From contig CAUYUJ010014755.1 in NCBI GenBank assembly GCA_963575745.1, positions 5,663 through 69,662 of the forward strand: DNA of 64,000 bases. Direction: 5' to 3'. Under the pieces are notes generated by a model. The model searched no databases, was not told the origin of the DNA, and saw nothing but the letters and a program-made list of their open reading frames with translations. This DNA is from Prorocentrum cordatum (Eukaryota; Sar; Dinophyceae; Prorocentrales; Prorocentraceae). The position numbers were made by a program, and so were the translations under genes. This document shows, in pieces, positions 20,410 through 29,003 of this stretch (within the stretch, counting starts at the first letter, position 1; every line of letters begins with the position of its first letter).

Positions 20410-21950
20410 ATCTCGACCAGGTGGACTACACTGGCCTGGGCAAGCGGGGCGTGTTCCATCTGGAGCCTGTGCAGGACGAGTGGGAGTTGCCCGTCGCGCG
20501 CGTGCAGACGGTGAATCACCCGGGCGCGCCTCGGGCCAAGCAGTTCGTCGTCAAGAGCAAGCAGAAGAAGGGGCTGCAGGTCGCGCGCACGCAGCTCAGT
20601 TGGGCGCCCGAGGACCAGCTCACTTTCCAGAGCATCCAGGGCCGCACTATCCGCGGGCCCGAGGGCCAGCCCCAAGGTTTCGTCGTCGACCTCTTTCGGC
20701 CTGGCACGATGCAGGGCGAGGATCGCCGGGGGGAGTACTTCCAGCACGTCTGGATGATCCTTGGAAGAGCCAGGAAGCTGGAGTGGATGCTGCTGCAGAA
20801 CTTCCCGCTCGACGAGAGCACCGGCGATCTGGACTGGTCGATCCTCGAGCAAGGGCCGCCGGACTACCTCATCGAGTTCTTGGGCGCGGCTGCGACGCTC
20901 AGCAGGAGGACTTCGCGCAGGATGCTGCGCGCGCAGAAGGAGCTGGGGGCGCCGGCCTGGGAGGACGTGCCGGAGTGCCCGCTGGACCCCGACCGCCAGG
21001 GCAGATTCTTGTATATCGCCGAGGACTGGATCAGGGCGGGCGCCGCCTGCGCCCGGCCCGTCGCAAGCGCCTCGGCCGAGGCGAGGCCCGACGCGGCCCC
21101 GCGGAGGAGACTCTGGGGCAAGAGGCCGCGCGAGGAACTGCGCTCGAAGACGGACCGGCCGACCGCGCCGCCCGACGAGCCCGGGGGCGCTCCGCTGCGG
21201 CGGAAGCGGTCGCGCGGCGAGGGCGCCGGGGACGAGGGCGAGCGGGCCTGCGCGCTTCCTGGCGCGGCGCCAGCCTCTTCGACGCAGTCGACCCTGCCGT
21301 CGGCGCCCTCGGCCAGCGCCGGCGGCTGGCACTGTTCCTTGCTCGGCCGCGCCATCGGCCGACGAAGGAGCGCGCCCGCGTGGTTCAACAATCCTCTCAT
21401 GGGCGAGGTCGACCCCGCGTCCGGCACCCAGCTGGGCCTCACGTGCGGTTTCTTCGCGGTGAACCATTGCCTGGGCCACGCGGGCATGCCGCAGCTGTCG
21501 GCCGAGGAGTTCCGGCAGGGCGCGAGAGACGGACTCTACCCCGAGGGGGATTTCGACGACGGGGGGGTGCGTCAGAACCTCGCAGAGCGCGGGTGCCATT
21601 TCGATTTGTTGCAGGGCGCGGACCACCAGGACGCCATCCTCGCCGTGGGGGACTCCGACAGCTGTCTGGCTGTCTTCAACGGCAACCACGCCTTGGGTGT
21701 CATCCTGCACCAGCCATGCCCTCGACATTGGATCGCGCTCGTTCGACCTCCAGAGGCCGTTCGAGACGGCGACGCCGCCTGGCTTTGCGACTCCTTGCAC
21801 TCGGCGGTCTTCGCCCTTGAGGCCAGCGAGGTGCAGGACCTCCTCGGCCACGTTGGCTCGGCGCAGATGGGCGCCGCGGACAGGGCCGGGAGCGAGCTCG
21901 ACCGGATGAGGGAGATCTCCGACTGGTGTGCCTACAGAGTCCACCGCTGA
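20410..21950 (+). CDS. Helitron helicase C-terminus fused to a Josephin-like peptidase
   Basis: After DLDQVDYTGLGKRGVFHLEP the last helicase motifs follow; LTFQSIQGRTIRG at 20619-20655 matches the PIF1 motif near the C-terminus. A Lys/Arg-rich linker (about 21060-21260) leads to a cysteine-peptidase-like domain. GLTCGFFAVNHCL has the Cys codon at 21444. FDDGGVRQNLAERGCHF follows. RHWIALVRPPE has the His at 21726, and WLCDSLHS the Asp at 21789. Order and spacing fit the Josephin deubiquitinase fold (Cys-His-Asn/Asp); OTU or another papain-like fold is the alternative. Helitrons with OTU or ULP peptidases are known; I know of none with Josephin. The ORF ends in TGA and the minisatellite starts at once. 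Confidence 0.7.
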
Positions 21951-21952
21951 CC

Positions 21953-22290
21953 GCGGCATTGCGCCTCCGGGGTCGGCCGTTTTTTCGTTCCGCCTCGTTC
22001 TTTCCGCTGGGCATCGCACCCTCAGGGTCAGCCCTTGTCTTCCTTCTACCGCGCCAGGCGTTGCGCTTTCAGGGTCGGCTCTGTGCTGCGCGGCATTGCA
22101 CCGCCAGGGTCAGGCCTCGTCTGTCCCTGCTCTGCTTGGCGGGAGCTGGAGTGCACTGGGAGCCGGATGCGCCCCGGGCCGCGCTTCTCGCTCTAATGCT
22201 GCTCGGCATTGCACCCCCAGGGTCAGCCGACTTCCCCGTTCGCATCTCCTCCTCTCCGCGCGGCGCAGGCTTGGGCATTGCACCCTCAGG
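21953..22290 (+). repeat. GCATTGCACC minisatellite after the helicase stop
   Basis: About seven units beginning GGCATTGCGCCTCCGGGGTC lie directly after the stop codon. The last is followed by the GCGCAGGCTTGGGCATTGC segment also found at 1070. This is the right-hand counterpart of cluster 1. Confidence 0.85.
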
Positions 22291-22537
22291 GTCAGCCCTC
22301 GCCCCCGCGTCTTTCGCCCGGCTCTGCCGCTCCTGCTTTCGCCGCGCAGATCTGGGCAGCTGGCCCGACAGCGCGGCGGGAAATGCAATCTTCCCCCCTT
22401 GATCTCTCGAACCCCGTCTTCGTCGTCGCCCGCGCGAAGGATCGCAGATTATCCACCCCATTCGAGGGTTCCAGGCGGGGATAAGGAGGGTTGTCTCACG
22501 GTGCCCTCCTCCGAGAGGAAGAGGAGGAAGAGGAGTG

Positions 22538-22568
<31 letters not shown>

Positions 22569-22621
22569 AAGAAGGAGAACGATGTGGAGGAGGAGGAGGA
22601 GGAGGGGGATGATGATGATGC

Positions 22622-22696
<75 letters not shown>

Positions 22697-23169
22697 GAAT
22701 GATGATGAGGAGGATGAGGAGGAGGAGGAGGAGGCGGAGAAGAGGAGGAGGAGGAGAGAACAATGAGAACGAGGAGGAAGCCGGGGGGCCCGCAGCAGCC
22801 CAAGAAAACCCCCAAGAGGACGCCGAGTTTTCAAGAGCGGCTGGCATTAATCTCAAGGATTCCTTGCGTTTCATGCGACATAACGAGATGCGCGAAAACT
22901 CTCAAAAAGTAGCTTTTTCCTGATAATCTACTTTTTCGTGTCGGAGGGCTTCTGCTCTGGATATGGATTTCCCCATGTATTTTGCACGATTGTGGTTGTA
23001 CGCATTGAAAACTGGAGCGGCCGGTTGTTTGGTTGGCTCCAGCATCGGGGATAGACATACACGGCGACAGCTCCTTAGGAATGCCACCCCAAGGCGGCCC
23101 CCAAGAGGTCCTTCCCGGGTGCTGGGGCGTATTGCAATCGTCGCTTGCTTTAATATTGTATTGAACATG
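22291..23169 (+). repeat. Block Y, right-hand copy
   Basis: Near-identical to parts of 1110-1300 and 1640-2333: the GCGCAGATCTGGGCAGCTGG spacer, GAG microsatellite (22510-22610), GAT microsatellite (22612-22700) and the tail ending TAATATTGTATTGAACATG. It lacks the internal duplication of the left copy. Confidence 0.85.
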
Positions 23170-23197
23170 TCGTAGCCATTTTGGCTCTTGGCTCAAA
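23170..23197 (+). other. Decayed spliced-leader-like sequence 5
   Basis: Same leader-like core and context as the copies on the left side of the Helitron. Confidence 0.6.
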
Positions 23198-23264
23198 TAT
23201 CTTTGTGCATTTGCGACGAACTGTTGTTGGAGAGGCCTTGCGGCCGGTGCCGCCGACCCTGAAC

Positions 23265-24017
23265 GACGACGAAGACGAGCGCTCTCGGGAGCCTCTCGGG
23301 GGTAGTTCGGCGGCCTCTTGGGAGGCTCTTGGGGTCTCTTGGGAGCCTCGTTGGGGCTTCCTGGGCGCCCTTCTGGCGGAGGGCTGGATATGTTCGTTCG
23401 GGTCACCCGTATGGGCTCCCTCTTGGAGCCGTCCTCGGGGCCTCGTGGGCCGTCTTGGGGGCCTCTTGGGTCGTCGTGGGGCCGTCTTGGGTCGTCTTGG
23501 GGCGATCTTGGGAGCCTCTTGGGCTGTCTTGGAGCGGCAGAAATTGTCCAAGGAGGGCGCTGTGCAGGCGCTTGCGGCAGGCCTGTAGCAAGGCCGCTCC
23601 GCGCCCTGGGTTTCTGAGTAGGCCAGCAGCCTTGTCGTTTTCCCGCACCGCCTTAGGATTCCGGCCCCCGGGTCGGCCTCCTCCTCTCCGCCGGGCATTG
23701 CACCCTCGGGGTCAGCCCCTGTCCTCGCTGTCTTCCTGCGCCGGCATTGCATCCTCCGGGTCAGCCGTGCTCCCGTTCGCCTCTCCTCCTCTCCGCTGGG
23801 CAGTGCACCCCCAGGGTCAGCCCCCGCCCCCGCGCGTTTCCTTCCCCGGCATTGCACCCTCAGGGACAGCCGGTCTCACCGTTATCCTTTCCTGCTCGCC
23901 GCCGGGCATTGCACCCTCCGGGTCAGCCCTCGTCCTCGGTCTTTTCCTGCCCCGGCATTGCACCCTCCGGGTCAGCCGGCCCCCCCGTTCGCCTCTCCTC
24001 CTCTCCGCCGGGCAGTG
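23265..24017 (+). repeat. Right-hand copy of the GGCCTCTTGG plus GCATTGCACC block
   Basis: Third copy of the block at 4080-4862 and 5700-6480, with the GGGGCCTCTTGG array at 23310-23530 and seven GCATTGCACC units at 23690-24010. It is cut off after GGGCAGTGCG, where the other copies continue CCCTCAGGGTC. Confidence 0.85.
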
Positions 24018-24268
24018 CGTGTTGATTCATATATGTTATCAAATCATTCAAATTTGTAATATATAATTGAATTTTGTTTAAGAAAGAATATACATAATAA
24101 TAATTTATTATACATACAATAATAATATAATACATAAAAAAAAATTATATAAAAAAATATAATATACAATAATTTTTTACCCAATCAAAAAATAAAATTG
24201 AAAATTATAATAAAATTATTTTATGAAATAATAATAACATAATAATTAAATATATAAATAACTAATTG
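24018..24268 (+). other. AT-rich island
   Basis: About 250 bases made almost only of A and T, inside DNA that is otherwise strongly GC-rich. The left junction falls inside a minisatellite unit; the right junction falls just before TTGAACATG of the leader-like block. It replaces about 35 bases present in the other copies. No ORF of note. An organelle-DNA insertion, an AT-rich mobile element remnant and an assembly joint are all possible. Confidence 0.7.
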
Positions 24269-24274
24269 AACATG

Positions 24275-24301
24275 TCGTAGCCACTTTGCCTCTTGGCTCA
24301 A
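24275..24301 (+). other. Decayed spliced-leader-like sequence 6
   Basis: More diverged than the other copies (CCACTTTGCC for CCATTTTGGC) but in the same context, followed by TTTTGTGCATTTGCGACGAA. Confidence 0.5.
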
Positions 24302-24353
24302 ATATTTTTGTGCATTTGCGACGAACTGTTGTTGGAGAGGCCTTGCAGCCGGT

Positions 24354-24507
24354 GCGCGCTTGCCCGCGGAGGGGCTGCGTGGCGCGTGTACTCCCATGGT
24401 CAGCCGCGCGGCCCCGGGGCCGTCTGGCGATTGCACCCCCAGGGTCAGCCGGGCGGCTTCGCCGGGCGCCATGCTGGCGCGGAAGCGCCCTGCGGCGTCC
24501 GACTTCG
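24354..24507 (+). repeat. Copy of the Helitron N-terminal leader and first codons
   Basis: Matches about 9671-9830 and, from the GCGATTGCACC unit on, 10429-10508. It includes the ATG and the first codons (MLARKRPAASDF). Similarity stops inside codon 13. It supplies the start of the following, otherwise unrelated ORF. Confidence 0.85.
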
Positions 24508-26054
24508 AGGACTTGTTATTTCGTTCTTCTACGTGCATGGCGGCGCCCTCTGGATTTGATTGGATAATTGATTGTGGATCTATCAGGCGAGCGCAGACAG
24601 TTCATGGCTGCATTCGTGCTCGGTCAGAAGCGCGCCAGTGCGCGATCAAGACGTCCTGGTTAGAAAAATCGAGGGTGCATGTCACGTGGAAGTCTTTAGC
24701 AAAGCAAGCGCACGTACTTCACTTTTTCTCTGCGCATCTCCCAGCAGATGTTTACCAGCTTGTGAGTGTCACGCTAGCGCCGCAAGCAATCAACAAGACG
24801 GGGCGTCGCCCTTGGCTCGACGAGGTCAGCAAGGCTGCATTGAACAACCCGGGGAAAGTCAAATGGGCACATGCAGCTAACGTTCTCAAAAGGAGCAAAA
24901 TGGGCGCGATTTCTAGAGGCTCGTACCAAGCCCTGTTCGATAACCCAGGAGAGCGGCGTGATGATTGGGAAGGCTTGATGGATGACATTCTTTTGGTTTA
25001 CATCATGGGCCGTGAGCTAAGGGCAGCTTTCAAAGTACACAAGGGCGAAGATGGTGAGCACAGTGAAACGCTGTTGCAAGAATTTAAAGAGTTTGTCTTA
25101 GAGACCACGGTCGACGGCGGTGAAATCAGCACCTCCAAGTTTCATCGCATGATGCTAAGGAGGAACCGGGTGCGCGAATTGATGACGCCGGGTGTTCCAG
25201 AGTGCTCATTAGCATCTGACTTTATCCACAGCCAGCGCCACAACGTTCATCTGGAAGATGACATTCAAGGGTTTTTACCGTTGTATGATCGCTTGCGTGC
25301 CGGCGCGCGGACTCTCAAGGACAAGATGGGCGCGATTCGCACAACATTCTTGGTGTGGTCGGGCAGAAGCCGCTCGGTTGCAACCTTTTTCTTGGAGAGC
25401 GAAGCCCCGCGCTTGACAGAGATGGATGATGTCTTTTCGTTTATCCACAACCATAAGGGGCCATGTGGTGACGGGAAGACGTCCGATTCAAGGTATTTTG
25501 TAGGCGTTGGCCCAGGGCAGAATGCCACGTGCGCGGCGGCAGTGCTCAATACATTCGAAGGGGATAAATTGAAAGCATTGGTTGGCATTGCCAAAGCCAG
25601 TAGCGTGGACGAGGCTTTTCAGCACATGTTATCTCTACGTGATTTCGGAGGAGAAGATTCGACTCGATTTATAATCAAAAATATGTTAGCGCCGCTGGGT
25701 TGTGCGGACATGCAAATGCCGTCTCAGTTATTCGCGTGGTCTGAGCAGTGGCAGGCTCTCGTCATTGCAGGCCCCAATGCAAATAAATTGTTCTTTTGCT
25801 GGTATGGTGAGGAGAAAGACCACACGAAACGGCACGTGGCCAATGAGAATCGCGTGCGGCATACGTTGAAACGCATCAATGCGAAGCTGCCGAAGAGGTT
25901 GGTGTGCAATTGGCATACAAAGCAGTTCAAGAAAGAGCTGCGGCGCATGAGTGCAGTATCTCTCCAAGAGAATATATGCATGGCCTGGCACGACGGGGAA
26001 TTCCTTTTCTCAGGCCGTTCAGGTTTCCTCAGCCGCTGCCCCACGAGAGTATGA
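24471..26054 (+). CDS. Orphan protein with a Helitron-derived start
   Basis: The 527-residue intact ORF starts with the 12 residues of the Helitron N-terminal protein and then becomes unrelated sequence. The rest looks like a real globular protein of mixed helices, e.g. KWAHAANVLKRSKMGAISRG, EFKEFVLETTVDGGEISTSKF, FLVWSGRSRSVATFFLE and FAWSEQWQALVIAGPNANKLF. No catalytic signature is recognised and no function is assigned. Base use is less GC-rich than in the Helitron ORFs, which suggests a different origin. Upstream is a leader-like sequence; 74 bases downstream is the right end of the CCCGGAAAGGG repeat family. It could be a gene captured by a Helitron derivative, or the coding part of the repeat family it abuts. 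An intron-free frame of this length argues for recent function. Confidence 0.6.
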   Translation: MLARKRPAASDFEDLLFRSSTCMAAPSGFDWIIDCGSIRRAQTVHGCIRARSEARQCAIKTSWLEKSRVHVTWKSLAKQAHVLHFFSAHLPADVYQLVSVTLAPQAINKTGRRPWLDEVSKAALNNPGKVKWAHAANVLKRSKMGAISRGSYQALFDNPGERRDDWEGLMDDILLVYIMGRELRAAFKVHKGEDGEHSETLLQEFKEFVLETTVDGGEISTSKFHRMMLRRNRVRELMTPGVPECSLASDFIHSQRHNVHLEDDIQGFLPLYDRLRAGARTLKDKMGAIRTTFLVWSGRSRSVATFFLESEAPRLTEMDDVFSFIHNHKGPCGDGKTSDSRYFVGVGPGQNATCAAAVLNTFEGDKLKALVGIAKASSVDEAFQHMLSLRDFGGEDSTRFIIKNMLAPLGCADMQMPSQLFAWSEQWQALVIAGPNANKLFFCWYGEEKDHTKRHVANENRVRHTLKRINAKLPKRLVCNWHTKQFKKELRRMSAVSLQENICMAWHDGEFLFSGRSGFLSRCPTRV

Positions 26055-26089
26055 GTTTTCAAAAGCGACTTGTTCCGTGATAAATATCA

Positions 26090-26158
26090 AAGTGGTGAAA
26101 ACGTGTCCATGCTCCACATGTCTATATCCCTTTCCGGGTTCGTGGGTCCATCATGTTG
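26090..26158 (+). repeat. Right end of a CCCGGAAAGGG-family element (E0)
   Basis: GAAAACGTGTCCATGCTCC, then TATCCCTTTCCGGG at 26125-26138 and TCGTGGGTCCATCATGTT. The same stretch ends elements E1 (27611-27672) and E2 (31735-31797), and a diverged form ends E3. No matching left end was found upstream. Confidence 0.7.
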
Positions 26159-26248
26159 GCTTCTCGCGTTTTCGAGCTTCCAACGGTCCAAGAGCGCCGA
26201 CGAAGAGCCTCCATGGGGGTAACTGGCGTTCATTTTCCTAGTGTTTTT

Positions 26249-27654
26249 CCCGGAAAGGGCGTGGGCCCAGGGTTCTCTTTTAGTAGGTAAACCTGTCCCC
26301 CGGTGCCAACTTGAGGGAGGCCGGCGAATTTTTTCCCTGATAAATAACGAGGTCGAAGGAGGCCGGCGAATTAAAATTTGAGGATGTCTCGAGCGAAACG
26401 CTTGTTTTTGAAATCCCGATCGATAAATCACAGGGTGCGGGCCACTTTTTCGTGTGTTGAGGATGTCTCGAGCGAAACGCTTGCTCCGCAGAGTTTGCCG
26501 AGGATGTCTCGAGCGAAACGCTTGTTTTGCAGAGCCGACCGCGACGCGGAAAAGCGCCCCGCGCGAAGGAATTTCGATGATGTCTCGACTAATTCCTTTG
26601 TTTTTGTACGATTTCCTGGAATTTTGGCAGGATGTCTCGAGCGAAATGCACGACCCACCCTAGCACGACCATTTTGCCGCAGGATCACCACAATGCCCAC
26701 ACTACACAACGACGCGACACCCCCATGCACGACCACCCCCCAGCACGACCACCCACCAGCACGACCACCCCCCAGCACGACCCCACCCTAGCACGACCAT
26801 ACCCCAGCACGACCACACCCCAGCACGACCAGACCCCAGCACGCACCCCAGACACCCCACCCCAGCACGACCACACCCCAGCACGACCACACCCCAGCAC
26901 GACCCGACTCCCAGCACGACCCACCCCAGGCAAGACCACACCCCAGCACGAACCCACCCCAGCACGCACGCACTACCCACCCCAGCACGACCCACGCCCC
27001 AGCACGACCACGCCCCACGACCACACCCCAGCACGACCACGCCCCAGCACGACCACTCCCCAGCACGACCCCACCCTATCACGACCACACCCCGCACTAC
27101 CACACCCCAGCACGACCCCACCCCAGCACGATCACACCCCAGCACGACCCCACCCCAGCAAGACCACAACCCAGCACGACCGCACCCCAGCACGACCTTA
27201 CCACAGCACGACCACACCCCAGCACGACCACGCCCCAGCACGACCACGCCCCAGCACGACCACGCCCCAGCACGACCACGCCCCAGCACGACCACGCCCC
27301 AGCACGACCACGCCCCAGCACGACCACCCCCCAGCACGACCACCCCCCAGCACGACCACCCCCCAGCACGACCACCCCCCAGCACGACCACACCCCAGCA
27401 CGACCACTCCCCAGCACGACCACACCGCCTTGGTTGAGTGGTTGCCTGTCGTCGTGGAATGTTTCGTGGGGTGTCTCGTGGAATGTTTCGCGGGGTGTCT
27501 CGTGGAATGTTTCGTGAGGTGTCTCGTGGAATGTTTCGTGAGGTGTCTCGTGGGCTGTTTCGTGAGGTGTCTCGTGGGATGTTTCGTGAGGTGTTGCCCA
27601 GTTGGGTATCATGAAAACGTGTCCATGCTCCACATGTCTATATCCCTTTCCGGG
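26249..27654 (+). mobile_element. CCCGGAAAGGG inverted-repeat element E1
   Basis: The left end CCCGGAAAGGG (26249-26259) and right end CCCTTTCCGGG (27644-27654) are exact inverted copies. Inside: several GAGGATGTCTCGAGCGAAAC repeats (26380-26650), a long CCCAGCACGACCACA minisatellite (26660-27425) and six 24-base units of the GTGGAATGTTTCGTG type (27455-27600). No coding sequence. It is probably a non-autonomous DNA element whose interior has been taken over by minisatellite. Target duplication not determined. Confidence 0.6.
26650..27425 (+). repeat. CCCAGCACGACCACA minisatellite, array 1
   Basis: Roughly 15-base units in about 50 imperfect copies. The Thr/Pro/His- and Gly/Val/Leu-rich ORFs on both strands are translations of it. 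Confidence 0.9.
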
Positions 27655-27674
27655 TTCGTGGGTCCATCATGTTA

Positions 27675-28644
27675 AAGGGTTTCCGCGTCCTGGGCCTCGG
27701 AGGCCGCCGCCTCCGACCCCCCATGGGAGGACGGGGCGGCCGGGGAGATCCAAAATAGTCCAGGAGGGTCTCCAGAGGCTCCCAAGACGGCTCAAGCGGG
27801 CCCCGAGTCGCCGAAAGACCGCTCCAGGACGCCCAAGATAGGCCCAAGACGGCCCGAGAGGCCCCCCAAGGCACTCCACGACGCTTCAAGACGCCTCTCC
27901 AGAGCGTTTCAAGAGGCCGAGATCGTCAATTTTACTAAGGTTTTCGAACGATTTTGGCCTTCCAGCCTTTTCGGCTGTCCGACGTTCCAAGATGGCTCAA
28001 TAGGCCCCCAAGAGCGCCCCAAGACGGCCCAAGAGGGCCCCAAGACGGCCCCAGAGTCGCCCAAGACAGCCCAACAGAGCCCCAAGACGGCCCCAAGATG
28101 CGCCCAAGAGGGGGACCACGGCTCCAAAGTTCGACCCTCCCGCTTGAAGAGTGCCCCAGGAGGCCCCAAGAGCCCCCAAGAGGCCCCAGGAGGCCCCCAA
28201 GAGGCACCCAGGAGGCCCAAACGAGGCCTAAAGAGGCCACAAAACAGCCCCGAGGAGGCCCCACAACGGTCCCAAAACGGCTACCGAGAAGCTGCGAAAT
28301 TGCCTTCTCGACGTCTCCGACAGGCCAACCACGAGATCCAAGCCAACACCCATGAGGCCTCTGACCCACCACCCAGGGCACGGTGGCGGGAGCAGTGACA
28401 GCACTTGTGCACAGCATGTTCTGGCGGGAGCCTTCCGGAACACGCTGCAGGAGGAGGAGGAAGATCAGGAGGAGAGAGAGCTGGAGTGGGAGGAGGAGGA
28501 GGGGGACGAGGAGGAGGAAGAGGCCTCCCAGACAGCTCCAAGATAGCCGAAGAGGCTTCCAAGAGGACCCTGGGCGGCCCACGAGGGCCCCAAGGCGGTG
28601 CCTGAGGCGCCAAAGACGGCCCGAGAGGGCCCCAAGAGAGGCCC
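27675..28644 (+). repeat. CCAAGAGGCCCC minisatellite and purine tract
   Basis: Same family as the GGGGCCTCTTGG array but in the opposite orientation (units such as GGCCCCCAAGAGG and CCAAGACGGCCC). A GGAGGAGG microsatellite lies at 28449-28530. No gene seen. It runs up to the exact spliced leader. Confidence 0.85.
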
Positions 28645-28666
28645 TCCGTAGCCATTTTGGCTCAAG
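28645..28666 (+). other. Exact DinoSL in genomic DNA
   Basis: All 22 bases of the dinoflagellate spliced leader are present, including GTAGCCATTTTGGCTCAAG; the degenerate first base is T. The next bases are GAATTTAC, not the GT that follows the leader in an SL RNA gene, and no Sm-like site is evident. It is therefore read as the 5' end of a trans-spliced mRNA copied back into the genome. Confidence 0.85.
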
Positions 28667-29003
28667 GAATTTACAAGCTCAAGGTCGTTTGAGCTCAGGT
28701 GTTGGTTCTATCAGGGCCTGTTCCCACCTTCTCAGGAGCAGGGCGTGGACAGTTTTGCCGCTGCGCCTTCGCGACTGCCACCGCGAACCTGGCCAGGTTG
28801 CGATGAAGTCGTTCAGCAATCTGCGAGGACCACGCATCTGGTCAAAAGAGAAGCGGCGCATACATCCGACAGAGGAAAGCCAGAATGGATCACAGGAAAC
28901 GCTGTCGACTTGCCCGGCAGAATCTGGCGTATCCTCTGACGGCCATTGCCAGCACGATGAGCGGAAGAGCGCGGCTAGCGAGACATGAGTTATACCCAGA
29001 GCT

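Larger units (their letters stand above)
6764..21950 (+). mobile_element. Large Helitron-type rolling-circle transposon
   Basis: Coding parts in order: RPA70-like single-strand DNA-binding protein; N-terminal region with a C2H2 finger; HUH endonuclease with a two-tyrosine motif; PIF1-type helicase; Josephin-like cysteine peptidase. RPA-like accessory ORFs and Rep plus PIF1 helicase in one polyprotein are hallmarks of Helitrons, for example in plants. The limits given are those of the coding region; the true TC and CTRR-plus-hairpin ends could not be fixed. Flanking repeats are shared by both sides. At about 15 kb it is large for a Helitron. Frames are long and well preserved. One reading-frame change at about 12.64-12.77 kb is not explained by an obvious intron, so the copy may be inactive. 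Confidence 0.85.

Noticed and set aside
24471-26054. Orphan ORF as a DNA-base-modifying enzyme or a DDE transposase
   Set aside because: Considered because dinoflagellate DNA has modified thymine and because the ORF abuts a repeat end. No catalytic pattern of either class could be identified.
26632-27675. 347-aa Thr/Pro/His-rich ORF and its Gly/Val-rich reverse partners
   Set aside because: Pure translation of the CCCAGCACGACCACA minisatellite. The same applies to 30900-32042 and its reverse strand, except for the short endonuclease-like stretch at its end.
28645-28700. SL RNA gene
   Set aside because: The leader is not followed by a GT donor, and no Sm-binding site was seen within the next 60 bases.
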